From positions 1,426,001 through 1,490,000 of the forward strand of contig NZ_VSKK01000001.1 in NCBI RefSeq assembly GCF_008086205.1: a DNA stretch of 64,000 bases, in the 5' to 3' direction. This DNA comes from Bizionia myxarmorum. Lineage in GTDB: Bacteria; Bacteroidota; Bacteroidia; Flavobacteriales; Flavobacteriaceae. Position 1 is the stretch's first letter, and each line of letters begins with the position of its first letter. The translations under genes were made by a program, and so were the position numbers. The notes under the pieces are model-generated. The model was not told where the DNA came from. It did not search any database and saw only the letters and a list, made by a program, of their open reading frames with translations. This document shows positions 46,107-57,000 of this stretch, one piece after another.

Positions 46107-47036
46107 TTATTTACTTTGTGGCTTCGGTTTATACATAAACATAAAATAAAGACCAATAATTATAAATGGAATACTCAAAATTTGTCCGGTATTTAAACCA
46201 AACATGGTAATGTATTCATCGCCTTGAGATTCTTTTACAAACTCTACAAAGAATCGAACCGTCCATAGTAACACTAAAAACAAACCGAATAAAAAGCCAC
46301 TTTGTTGGCCTTTATTAGTTTTCTGATAGATAAACCAAAGAATAAGAAATACAAATATGTAGCAAAATGATTCATATAATTGGGCTGCATGACGAACAGG
46401 AACCGCATCTAATAAATACTGAAACTGCGGATTACTAGTAACAGCCGCATACGCATCCTTATAGTTTTCAATACCGGTTTCACCAACTATTTGACGCTTG
46501 CTATAATAATCTTGAACAAAACGAACACCTAAAGGCGAATCCGTTACTTTTCCAATAATTTCGGAATTTATAAAATTACCAATTCTAATAAAAACAGCTC
46601 CAGATGCTACAGAAATCACCACACGATCTAAAATCCACATAAGCGATTTATACTTGTATTTTCTACGATACAAATACATACCTATAATAATTCCAATAGC
46701 GGCACCATGGCTCGCTAAACCTTGAAATCCGGTAAACTCAACGCCACCTTTAAATTTGAAAGGTAAAAAGATGCTAAAAAAATCTTCCGAAATTAATTCC
46801 GATTGGTAGAAAAACACATGACCTAAACGCGCACCAAGCATAGTTGCTAAAACGGTATATAGGAAAAGCGGATCTAAATATTCTAATTTGATATGCTCTT
46901 TTACGAAGATATATTTCATGATTTGCCATCCTAAAAGGAAAGCAACTATCCACATAACACTATAGAAGTGTAATTCAAGAATTCCGAAAAGATCAATCCC
47001 AGTTATGGGATTCCAATCAAATTGTAGTGCTAACAT
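46107..47036 (-). CDS. lgt: Prolipoprotein diacylglyceryl transferase Lgt
   Basis: Inner-membrane enzyme that transfers diacylglycerol from phosphatidylglycerol to the lipobox cysteine of prolipoproteins. The 309-residue protein has about seven helices, GARLGHVFFYQ (essential His region), GLASHGAAIGIIIG and the Lgt signature around RIGNFINSEIIG. The C-terminal RFFVEFVKESQGDEY segment is present. It supplies the pathway needed by GldJ and the other lipoproteins here. The DUF192 lipoprotein gene follows after one base. Confidence 0.95.
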   Translation of the reverse strand: MLALQFDWNPITGIDLFGILELHFYSVMWIVAFLLGWQIMKYIFVKEHIKLEYLDPLFLYTVLATMLGARLGHVFFYQSELISEDFFSIFLPFKFKGGVEFTGFQGLASHGAAIGIIIGMYLYRRKYKYKSLMWILDRVVISVASGAVFIRIGNFINSEIIGKVTDSPLGVRFVQDYYSKRQIVGETGIENYKDAYAAVTSNPQFQYLLDAVPVRHAAQLYESFCYIFVFLILWFIYQKTNKGQQSGFLFGLFLVLLWTVRFFVEFVKESQGDEYITMFGLNTGQILSIPFIIIGLYFMFMYKPKPQSK

Positions 47037-47412
47037 GCGTTATTTTTTATAAGCGTAAATATATACAATTGCAAATGGATACGAAAGCCATGAACTTATA
47101 ATGACATGTTAATTCTTTTATTTAGATATTTTTTACGAAGAAATACGAATACAATGTGAAGTGATACCATTGAAAAAGCAAAATCAAACCATACTTGTAT
47201 CTTTTGAATTTTAACCTCAACTTCAATTTTTGACACGAATTTCACGAATGCGCTTACTACGAAATCATCATTTTTGCTTATTGCGAATAAGTAGGCTGAA
47301 AGCAGAAAGTCGCTGGTGTCAGAGTTGAAATAAAAATTTGATAAAACTTTTTCATGCAGTTTGAAAAGTCCTCTCCTTTGGAGAGGATTCAGGAGAGGAT
47401 TTTAAGCTTGCT
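47037..47412. other. Spacer upstream of lgt with a yidD remnant and a small hairpin
   Basis: No intact gene. Bases 47275-47350 align with the N-terminal coding part of yidD. A hairpin TCCTCTCC/GGAGAGGA (about 47369-47387) is followed by GGAGAGGATTTT, a type of repeated extragenic word common in flavobacterial genomes. The rest is AT-rich. Confidence 0.6.
47275..47350 (-). pseudogene. Decayed fragment of a second yidD copy
   Basis: Bases 47275-47350 align with 47887-47960 of the intact yidD at roughly 80 percent identity by eye, including the shared words AAGTAGGCTGAAA, GGTGT and GAAATAAAA-TTTGATAAA. On the minus strand it corresponds to the [21 protein letters not shown] region but is frameshifted. 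It lies beyond the tandem array made of yidD tails. Confidence 0.75.
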
Positions 47413-47812
47413 CCTTGTCCGGAACTGGATCATATCCTAAACGTCCCCAAGGCGACGGAGCGTAAAGAAAATGTACGGTGTACATTTTTAGAGAACGGGC
47501 GAGCAGGTGCGTTGGCAATTTTTAGTTGTCATCCTTGTCCGGAACTGGATCATATCCTGAACGTCCCCAAGGCGACGGAGCGTAAAGAAAATGTACGGTG
47601 TACATTTTTAGCGAACGGGCGAGCAGGCGCGTTGGCAATTTTTAGTTGTCATCCTTGTCCGGAACTGGATCATATCCTGAACGTCCCCAAGGCGACGGAG
47701 CGTAAAGAAAATGTACGGTGTACATTTTTAGAGAACGGGCGAGCAGGCGCGTTGGCAATTTTTAGTTGTCATCCTTGTCCGGAACTGGATCATATCCTGA
47801 ACGTCCCCAAGG
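47413..47812. repeat. 120-bp tandem array, three full units and a partial fourth
   Basis: Units begin with CCTTGTCCGGAACTGG at 47413, 47533, 47653 and 47773; the period is exactly 120 and copies differ at only a few bases. The first 40 bases of each unit are the reverse complement of the yidD 3' coding end; the other 80 are a GC-richer spacer with a hairpin AAAATGTAC-GGT-GTACATTTT. The last, partial copy is the real yidD tail. Because 120 is divisible by 3, a plus-strand frame stays open through the array, but it looks like a by-product. Confidence 0.92.
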
Positions 47813-47827
47813 ATGACAACTAAAAAT
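47758..47827. repeat. 20-bp inverted repeat bracketing the yidD tail
   Basis: The left arm at 47758-47777 is the exact reverse complement of the right arm at 47808-47827 (starting CAAGGATGACAAC), around 30 bases of the yidD tail. So both strands read IFSCHP here. In the other array units the right arm is replaced by CGACGGAGCG. Confidence 0.85.
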
Positions 47828-48001
47828 CCGAATAACCGCTAATTTACCACCCTTAAAAAAACCATGTTTCTCCAAAGCTTCTTTCGCATAATGCGAACAA
47901 GTAGGCTGAAAACGACAAGACGCAGGTGTTAATGGCGAAATAAAAGTTTGATAAACCTTTATTATTAATAGAAATGGGTATGTGAGGATTTTTTTTAACA
48001 A
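47762..48001 (-). CDS. yidD: Membrane protein insertion efficiency factor YidD
   Basis: Small membrane-associated protein that helps YidC/Sec insertion. The 79-residue protein has the family core [29 protein letters not shown] and [13 protein letters not shown]. The only good start in frame is TTG at 48001 (then [13 protein letters not shown]); no ATG is found nearby upstream. The last 13 codons overlap the repeat unit of the tandem array, and the chain ends DKDDN. It appears intact despite the repeats. Confidence 0.9.
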   Translation of the reverse strand: MLKKILTYPFLLIIKVYQTFISPLTPASCRFQPTCSHYAKEALEKHGFFKGGKLAVIRIFSCHPWGRSGYDPVPDKDDN

Positions 48002-48065
48002 AATAGAATGTTGAGTTGTTAAGATGAGAAGTTGTTGAGTCGTTGAGAAGTTAAGATGTTTGTCG

Positions 48066-48428
48066 TTAACTTGTTAAAAAACTTTTTCTAAGTGCATTTA
48101 TTTTGTTGGTTATCGATTCGATATCTTTTCTAATTTCTAAATAAGATGCTTCCGAAATAAATTTCAGCTCTTTAGATATAATGGCTTGATTTAATAATTC
48201 GATAGCTGAACTATATGCAATCGTCATAAAATGAGCTTTGTCTTTATTTGTCAATCTTGAAGTGCCTTCAGCTATATTAGAGGAAACAGATACAGAACAT
48301 CGTCTCATTTGCGAGCACAATCCATATTTTTCTTGCGATGGAAATAAATCAGTTGTTTTATAAGTTTTTATGGCGAGATCTATGGATTCCTGTCAAACAA
48401 TTAATTTTTCAAATGAATAAATGTGCAT
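48066..48428 (-). pseudogene. Four-helix-bundle protein (23S-IVS/S23 family), premature stop
   Basis: Reading from the ATG at 48428 gives MHIYSFEKLIV, then TGA at 48395-48393, then QESIDLAIKTYKTTDLFPSQEKYGLCSQMRRCSVSVSSNIAEGT and the rest of a normal family member to the stop at 48066 (120 residues). The family has Trp at this place (VWQ), so TGG to TGA is a single-base nonsense change. An internal TTG could still give an 84-residue C-terminal piece. Wordy repeats (GTTGAG, GTTAAG) lie right after it. This is the second broken member of the family in the window. Confidence 0.85.
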
Positions 48429-48520
48429 TTCTTAAGTTTTTGAATTACAGGCCAATATAGTTTAATTTTAACTAAATGTTCTTAACACCTACACGACAAA
48501 CAACTAGCCACCTTCACACT

Positions 48521-49999
48521 TTAGTATGTAAAACTAGTTCCCTCTTTACTATCATTCAATTGTATTCCAGCTTCAGCTAATTCATCACGAATTTGATCCG
48601 ATAAAGCAAAATCTTTATTGGCACGTGCTTCTTGTCTTAATTTTATCAATAACTGAACAGCACCCGTTAATTTTCCGGAAGAATTATCCGTTTTGGCTAC
48701 ATTTTCAAGTCCTAAAATATCAAAAGCAAAAGCATATACAGTTGCAATTAAGATGTCTAAATCTTCTGCCGTTATAGTAGCTTGACCGTCGTTTATTTGG
48801 TTGATGTATTTTACGGCTTCAAATAAATTAGCAATAAGAATGGGTGTATTAAAATCGTCATTCATAGCATCGTAACACGATTGTTTCCATGCAGAAATAT
48901 CATGTGTTGATGCAGAAGATGCTTTTAAACTATGCAATAAATTTACAGCGTCCATTAAACGGTTAAAACCTTTTTCGCTGGACAGAAGTCCGGCATCCGT
49001 TAAATCCAATACACTTCTATAGGAAGCTTGCATCATAAAAAACCGAACAACGCTTGGTTTATAGGCTTTGGACATAATATCATTGTCCCCAGAAAGCAAT
49101 TCCGCAGGATTGATATAATTCCCTGTAGATTTACTCATTCTAGCGCCATTCAATTCGAGCATATTAGCATGCATCCAATATTTTACTGGCGTTTGCTTTT
49201 TGGCAGCTTGGTTTTGTGCAATTTCACATTCATGATGTGGAAATTTCAAATCCATTCCACCGCCATGAATATCAAAATGATCACCAAGATATTTCGTGCT
49301 CATGGCTGTACATTCTAAATGCCAACCCGGAAAACCATCGCTCCAAGGTGAAGGCCAACGCATAATATGAGTGGGTTCAGCTTTTTTCCAAAGGGCAAAA
49401 TCCTGCGGATTTTTCTTATCACTTTGTCCATCAAGCGCACGCGTGTTGTGTATTAAATCTTCCAATTTACGCTTGCTTAAAATACCGTATTCGTTGGATT
49501 CGTTGTATTTGTGAACATCAAAATAAACGGAACCATTTACTACGTAAGCAAACCCATTGTCAATAATAGTTTGTATTAATTCAATCTGTTCAATAATATG
49601 ACCCGTTGCCGTAGGCTCAATGCTTGGTGGCAAAAAATTAAAAGTATTCAGTACATTATGAAAATCAACAGTGTAACGCTGCACAATTTCCATGGGTTCA
49701 ATGGCTTCTAACCGTGCTTTTTTCGTGATTTTGTCTTCACCAACATCGGCATCATTTTCTAAATGACCGGCATCGGTAATGTTTCTAACATAGCGTACTT
49801 TATAGCCTAAATGTTTTAGATATCTAAAAATAACATCAAAAGACATAAAAGTTCGCACATTTCCTAAATGCACATTGCTATAAACCGTAGGTCCGCAAAC
49901 ATACATACCAACATAACCATCTGTAATGGGTTGAAAGGATTCTTTTTCACCACTTAAGGTATTGTAAATCTGAATGCTTTGATGGTTATATAATTGCAT
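48521..49999 (-). CDS. cysS: Cysteinyl-tRNA synthetase
   Basis: Charges tRNA-Cys. The 492-residue class I enzyme has the zinc Cys35 in [10 protein letters not shown], the HIGH motif as HLGN at 44-47, the further zinc ligands in [10 protein letters not shown] and HHECEIAQ, and KMSKS as RMSKSTGN. Ends in a normal anticodon-binding region. It is upstream of, and on the same strand as, the four-helix pseudogene, but not tightly linked; an inverted repeat separates it from folE. Confidence 0.96.
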   Translation of the reverse strand: MQLYNHQSIQIYNTLSGEKESFQPITDGYVGMYVCGPTVYSNVHLGNVRTFMSFDVIFRYLKHLGYKVRYVRNITDAGHLENDADVGEDKITKKARLEAIEPMEIVQRYTVDFHNVLNTFNFLPPSIEPTATGHIIEQIELIQTIIDNGFAYVVNGSVYFDVHKYNESNEYGILSKRKLEDLIHNTRALDGQSDKKNPQDFALWKKAEPTHIMRWPSPWSDGFPGWHLECTAMSTKYLGDHFDIHGGGMDLKFPHHECEIAQNQAAKKQTPVKYWMHANMLELNGARMSKSTGNYINPAELLSGDNDIMSKAYKPSVVRFFMMQASYRSVLDLTDAGLLSSEKGFNRLMDAVNLLHSLKASSASTHDISAWKQSCYDAMNDDFNTPILIANLFEAVKYINQINDGQATITAEDLDILIATVYAFAFDILGLENVAKTDNSSGKLTGAVQLLIKLRQEARANKDFALSDQIRDELAEAGIQLNDSKEGTSFTY

Positions 50000-50045
50000 G
50001 CTTGGTTGTTTAGGAGTTGAGATGTTACTAGGTTAGGTATTTATT

Positions 50046-50104
50046 GTGGAGTTGTTAAATTGTGGAGTCGTTAAAATGTTATCTCCACAACTTAACAACT
50101 CCAC
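50046..50104. repeat. 22-bp inverted repeat between folE and cysS
   Basis: Arms at 50046-50067 and 50083-50104 (GTGGAGTTGTTAA... and ...TTAACAACTCCAC) pair at 21 of 22 positions around a 15-base loop. There is no clear T tract. The same words GAGTCGTT and GTTAA appear beside the four-helix pseudogene at 48004-48064. Confidence 0.8.
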
Positions 50105-50118
50105 GACCAACTCTATAA

Positions 50119-50796
50119 CTAAAATTGCGTTTCTAATTTAATATAATCTAAAAATTCACGTCGTGTTCCAGGGTCTTTAAATTTACCGCCGAATTCTGCC
50201 GTCACTGTGCTACTTTCCGTATCTCGAATGCCTCTAGAATTCACACATAAATGTTTGGCATCCATAACGCAGGCCACGTCTTCCGTGTTTAATACACGTT
50301 GAAGTTCTTTAACCACTTGAATTGTCAAACGTTCTTGTACTTGCGGACGTTTAGCAAAATAATCAACAATCCGATTCATTTTGGATAAACCAACAACAGT
50401 ACCGTTGGAAATATAAGCAACATGTGCTTTCCCAACTATAGGAAGTAAGTGATGCTCGCAGGTTGAATAAACAGTAATGTTTTTTTCAACAAGCATTTCA
50501 CCGTATTTATATTTATTATCAAAAGTGGATGCGCTTGGTTTTTTGGCAGGATTTAAGCCGCTAAAAATTTCATTTACAAACATTTTAGCCACGCGGTTTG
50601 GAGTGCCTTTTAAACTGTCGTCTGTTAAATCAAGACCCAATGTTTCCATTATATGGCGTACATCTTCTTTGATAATAGCAATTTTCTCTTCTGAATTTAA
50701 AACAAAAGCATCTTTGCGCAATGGTGTGTCAGCTGACGTTCCAACATGGTCATCACCAATAGCGTCAAAATCAGCTGTATTATCATTAATTTTCAT
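50119..50796 (-). CDS. folE: GTP cyclohydrolase I
   Basis: Makes 7,8-dihydroneopterin triphosphate from GTP, the first step to tetrahydrofolate and, via QueD, to queuosine, which links it to queE in this window. The 225-residue protein has the core TPNRVAKMFVNEIFSGL, zinc ligands in STCEHHLLPIVGKAHVAYI and VMDAKHLCVNSRGI, and VGLSKMNRIVDYFAKRPQVQERL. The first about 40 residues are a variable extension. A -7-type box (TATCTTTG, 50826-50833 minus) lies 29 bases upstream. Confidence 0.95.
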   Translation of the reverse strand: MKINDNTADFDAIGDDHVGTSADTPLRKDAFVLNSEEKIAIIKEDVRHIMETLGLDLTDDSLKGTPNRVAKMFVNEIFSGLNPAKKPSASTFDNKYKYGEMLVEKNITVYSTCEHHLLPIVGKAHVAYISNGTVVGLSKMNRIVDYFAKRPQVQERLTIQVVKELQRVLNTEDVACVMDAKHLCVNSRGIRDTESSTVTAEFGGKFKDPGTRREFLDYIKLETQF

Positions 50797-50825
50797 TATT
50801 TCGAAATAAAAAGGTTTTTAATCCG

Positions 50826-50833
50826 CAAAGATA
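50826..50833 (-). promoter_or_regulatory. -7 box upstream of folE
   Basis: On the minus strand TATCTTTG matches TAnnTTTG, 29 bases before the ATG. No -33 TTG at the usual spacing. Confidence 0.45.
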
Positions 50834-51000
50834 AGGAATTCCATTTTTTTGTTAAGGGAATTAACAAACAATTAATTTCCATTCAAAAATTTGGCGGGAT
50901 TCCTTAAATTTTTCTTAATTTACACCGCAAAACTTTAATAGTATATTAACATTTATTGAGGAGCACCCCAGTCTTCAATAGAAAGTATAGTTAAATTCTT

Positions 51001-54000
51001 ATGAAAAAGATAATTACATTAGTCTGTTTATTGTTTATTACTTCAACCTACGCACAACTTATTGCTATAGATGACGTGGTGGTTGGGCGAGCTGATAATC
51101 CAATCGGTGGGCCAGCTATTGGTGATCGTATTTTTATAAACGATTACTTTAATGGAACGGCAATTACCTTTGCCAACTATCTTACGTTTACAATGACGGA
51201 AACAGTGGCAGATCCAAATGGCTTTATTACATTTAATCCATTAGGTTTTGTAAGTATAGCGCCAAATACCCCACAAGGTATTTATTATGTTACCTATCAA
51301 ATTTGCGAAAATGCCAATCCTACTAATTGTGATACGGCTCAAATAGAAGTGCGCGTTTTTCCAGCCACTATAAGCTCCGGTTCTGGTTCTTCTGAAATTA
51401 CAGTTTCAACGGATACGGGTGGCATTAATTGTGGTGGAAGTGTATGTATTACCGACGAGTACTGTGTAGATTTAAATACGGGTACCATTCCACCTTTAAC
51501 CTTATCTGCTGATTTCAATGTAGTAGGAAATACGAATAGCTATGTTGTAAATCCTATTGATCCAAACCCACCTTTTTCTTATGCAGAGGCTAGTGCTGGT
51601 ATTCCTTTAACTTCAGATGACGACTGGAGTGGTGTACTGAATTTTATTTTTGATTTTAAGTTTTACGGACAAACTTACACCCAGTGTGTGCTATCTACTA
51701 ATGGGGCGGTAAGTTTTAATTTAGGTAAAGCAGGTGTTTACCATCCATGGAATATGCAGGGAGCGCCACCGGTTTTACCAAATACAGCCGCACCGTGGAA
51801 TGGCGCCAATATTTTTGGTGCTATGCACGACACGAATCCAGGGACATCTGGGGTGCAAGGTGTGGATTACGATATTAATTATCAAGTTAAAGGAGAAGCA
51901 CCTTTTAGAGCCTTTGTTTTTAGTACTCGTAATGTGGCCCATTTTCAGTGCACAGCTGAAAAAACTTATCAAATGATTGTGTTTTATGAGTCTACTAATA
52001 TTATAGAAACTTATATCTCTCAAAAAGGCTTATGTTCTTGGAATGGTAGTTTAGCCTCAATAGGTATCCAGAATCCGGCTATGACGCAAGGAGCTTATCC
52101 TCCAGGCAGAGCAAATAATGTTTTTACGGTTGATTTTCTTGATCCTGAAGCCTATCAGTTTTTGCCGAATGGCGGAACTACTATAACAACTTTTGAATGG
52201 TTAGCTGAAGATGGAACCGTTTTAAGTACAGATCCAACAGGATTAACGGTTACTCCAAGTGAAACAACTACCTATGTAGCGCAAGTGACCTATACAGATA
52301 CTACAACAGGAGCAGAGTATGTGGCTTATAAACCAATAACTGTAGTTGTATCACCAACACCAGTTATCACTGTAACAACAGGTGGTGATATATGTGAGGG
52401 TGATGATGCCGTTTTTACATTAACAGGAGGCGAAAATGATGTAGTCCAATTTAATATCAACGGAGCCCCTACGGAGACTGTTACTTTAGATGCTACGGGA
52501 ATTTTTAATGTACCGCCAATTGTGGGCGCTACAGTAGATCAAGTGTTAACTATAACAAATACAGACAACTTGAATTCAGTTTGTGGTGGGCCCTTGTCTT
52601 TAGCAACAACCATTAGTGTTTTTGCAACACCAGTTGTAGATGAACCAGCAGATTTGACCGCTTGTAATGATTATGAATTACCAGCCTTAACAGTTGGCGA
52701 TTATTATACAGCAACTGGTGGACCAGGCGGAACTGGAACTCTTTTAAATGCAACGGATGTTATAACAACCACACAAGATATTTTTGTATACGCTGAAACA
52801 GGAACTACACCAAATTGTTTTGACGAACATATGTTTACTATAACAATAGATGCCTGTACACTTGCTGTAAGTGCAAACAATGTTACAATTTGTAGTGATG
52901 CAGGGGCTGATGTAACGCTAACGGCCACACCATCACCAACAGTACCTATTGGAAACTATAGCTATAGCTGGAATGTTCAAGGTGATCCAACACCTTTAGA
53001 AACTAATTCAACTTATGTTATTTCACCACCGCCAACAGTTACCACAACTTACGAAGTCACTTTAACAGATGATGGCTTAACAGCACCAAATAATACGGTA
53101 ACAAACACGGTTACTGTTACTGTAAATACCACACCTATAGTAGATAACCCAACAGATGTTACAGAATGTGATACCTATACCTTGCCTACTTTAACAAGTG
53201 GTGATTATTATACAGGTCCAGGTGGAACAGGGACTTTAGTAGCGGATGGAACGTCAATTACTACCACGCAAACCTTATATGTATATGGCGAAACAGGAAC
53301 CACGCCAAATTGTTCAGATGAAAATAGTTTTCTAATTACTATCAATGATACACCAATTATAGATAGCCCGGCAGATGTTACCGCTTGTGATACTTTTGAA
53401 TTACCTGCATTATCAGGAGGACAATATTACAATGGTCCAGGAGGTACTGGCGGTTTACTAACGGCTGGCTCCTTTATAAATACCACACAAACCATTTATG
53501 TATATGCAGAAACAGCAACAACTCCTAATTGCTCGGCTGAAAATAGTTTTGTAGTGACTATTAATGATACGCCAGCTGCTGATGCACCAGGAGATGTATC
53601 CATCTGTAATGAATATGTTTTACCTGCACTTACTAATGGAACCTATTTTACAGGTGCCGGTGGAACAGGAACGTCATATAATGCTGGAGATACAATTACA
53701 ACCTCACAAACAATTTATGTGTATGCTGAAACGGGTACAACTCCAAATTGCTTCACAGAAAACAGCTTTGACGTTACTATTAATATTTGTACCATTTCTG
53801 TAACGGCTAATGCCGATATGCTAGCCATCTGTAATGATGCCGGATTGGACGTTACTTTATCAGCAACGCCTACGCCAGCAGCAGCTATAGGAACTTACAG
53901 CTATAGCTGGAATGTTCAAGGGGATGCAACGGTTTTAGGTACTAACGATACATATCTTATTTCACCACCACCAGCCGTAACAACAACCTATGAAGTAACC

Positions 54001-57000
54001 TTAACGGATAGTGGGTTAACAGCACCAAATAATACGGCAACCAATACGGTAACTATCACGGTTAATACCACACCAATTGTGGATGATCCTATAGATGTTA
54101 CTGCATGTGATACGTATGTGTTACCAGTTTTAGGAAGTGGAAATTATTATACAGGTACAGGCGGAACAGGCTTTTTATTAAATGCGGGTGAATCTGTAAC
54201 AACAAGCCAAACTATTTATGTGTATGGTGAAACGGCAACAACGCCAAACTGTACAGATGAAAATAGCTTTGATGTTACTATTAATAATACGCCAGTTATA
54301 GATGCTCCAGCAGATGTTATTGCTTGTGATTCCTATGAGCTTCCCGCCTTAACAGGTGGGCAGTACTTTAATGGAACTGGTGGAACTGGCGGTATTATAG
54401 CTGCAGGTACCATCATTACTACATCACAAACTATTTATGTGTATGCCGAAACAGGTACCACGCCAAATTGTTCTATAGAAAATGTGTTTGATGTAACCAT
54501 TAATACAACTCCTATAGTAGATGCACCCATAGATGTAACTATGTGTGATAGTTATACCCTGCCAGCCTTAACCAATGGTGCTTATTTTACAGGTGCTAAT
54601 GGAACAGGAACAGCATTAACGGCCGGACAAGATATTACAAGTACGCAAACTATTTATGTTTACGCTGAAACCGCTACAACACCAAATTGTTCAGCTGAAA
54701 ACAGCTTTTTAGTAACTATAAATGATACACCAATAGCCGATGCGCCTGTTGATGTAACCATTTGTGATTCCTATATTTTACCAGCTTTAAACGTTGGAAC
54801 CTATTATACAGGTACAGGAGGAACAGGAATTGTTTTAAATGCAGGTGAAAGTATAACCACGACACAGGTTATTTATGTGTTTGCAGAAACGGGAACTACG
54901 CCAAATTGTTTTGATGAAAATGACTTTACAGTCACTATTAATACCACACCTTTAGTGGACGATCCTGCTGATGTTACGGAATGTGTCACATACACCTTAC
55001 CAGCAATAACAAATGGGACCTACTATTCAGGAGCAGGCGGAACTGGAACAGTTTTAACTGCGGGTGAAACTATTACAGCGACTCAAACTATTTATGTGTA
55101 TGCTGAAACTGGGACAACGCCAAATTGTTCCGCTGAAAATAGTTTTGTTGTAACTATTAATCCATTGCCAACAATCTTCGCACCAGCACCATTAGTGGAG
55201 TGTGACGATAATGTGGCAGATGGTATGACTGTAATGAACTTAACCATTAAAAATGTTGGAATAACAGGAAACAATCCCAATTATAATGTAACTTATTATA
55301 ATTCAGCAGCGGCAGCCATTGCTGGAACACCACAAGTAACGCCTTCAGCTAATGCGTATATAGGTACCAATAATGAAGTGGTATTTGTACGCGTGGAAGA
55401 TGCTACTACAGGATGTTTTGATACCACATCATTAACGTTAAACGTGGTAGAAGCGCCAGCAGTTCCGGCGCCTACAGCATTACATTATTGCGATCCAGAT
55501 AATAATGGATTTGGTATTTTCGACTTAACAGATATTAGAAATGATATTGAAGCAATGGATCCTACTTTTGAAGTGTCCTTTCACTTAACCAATCAAAATG
55601 CCATTGATGATGTAAACCCACAGCCAAATGTTTTAGCAAACGTTATGGGCCAAATTATTTACATACGTGTAGATTATGGACCAAGTGCCAACTGTCCAAC
55701 CATATTGCCATTACCGTTAATTGTAGATCCAACGCCAGTTGTGCCACAAAATATCGCAGATTATGAAGAGTGTGATGTGGATTATGATGGCATTACGTCC
55801 TTCAATTTAACGAATATGGATGCTACTATTTATGATACTCAAAATCCAGCGGATTATGATTTAACCTATCATGAAACATTAGCAGATGCGCAAGCAGAAC
55901 CTGGTGTTAATCCAATTTTAGAACCGCAATTATCCAACTATGTGAGCGCCGATACTATTATTTATGTGCGTTTACAAGGTTTAAATGGTTGTGTTACGAC
56001 AGGTCAGTTTAATTTGGTTGTTAATTTACCACCAACTATAGCTGTGCGTGATGGGTTGTTCCCAATTTGTGATGATGATATCAGTAATGATGGATATGCA
56101 AGTTTCGATTTAATCTCACAAGACGATATAATAACAGGTTATGACCCATCTTTAAATGTAGACTATTACGAAAGCATGGCAGATGTTATAGCTGGAACGC
56201 CAATTCCAAACTATGCGGATTATACCAATGCTTCTGTAAACGGTTTACCTCACAATCCACAAACTATATTTGTAAAAGTAACAGAAACAACTAGTGGTAG
56301 TAATTGTACGGCCATAACAACCTTAACTTTAATAGTTAATGCCTTGCCAACACCAACACCGACCTTGCTAAATATGGAGTTATGTGATGATAACAATCCT
56401 GGCGATCTAGAAGAGGAATTTGATATTACAGCTAATGAAGCTGCCATGATGAATGAATTCAATGAGTCGGTAACTTACCATATAAATATGGCGGATGCAG
56501 AATCAGGAGCAAATCCAATTCCAAATCCTACAACATATACCAACCTTACGCCAACACAAACTATTTATGTGCGTGTAACGAAAACGGGTGATCCTAATGA
56601 TCCTTTAGATTTAGGAACCGGTTGTGCTACAGTTGTAACTTTTGATATTATTGTAAATCCATTGCCAGATGCACCAGCATCCGTTGATGATATTATTGCC
56701 TGTGATGATCCGTTTGATACCTTTTATACTTTTAACTTAAAAGATAGAGAAGCCCAAATTTTAGGTGACCAAAACAATGTGGACTTTAATGTTACCTATT
56801 ATACAACATTAGCTGCAGCGGAATTGGGAGCAGGAGGGATTGTTAATCCAACAGGATTTACAAACACGGTTAATCCGCAAGAGATATTTGTAAATATTAG
56901 AAATACAACTACTAATTGTGATATTGCAACAACGAGTTTCTTTATTATAGTGCAAGAAGCTGCCGTAGCAAACCCAGATAATATGCCATTAGAATTTTCT

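Noticed and set aside
47413-47812. Possible CRISPR array
   Set aside because: The whole 120-base unit repeats, including what would be spacers, and part of it is yidD coding sequence. No cas genes are present.
47512-47823. A 103-residue plus-strand open frame of three 40-residue repeats through the 120-bp array
   Set aside because: It is the reverse reading of yidD tails. It stays open only because 120 is a multiple of 3; the start codon lies inside the array and nothing suggests expression.
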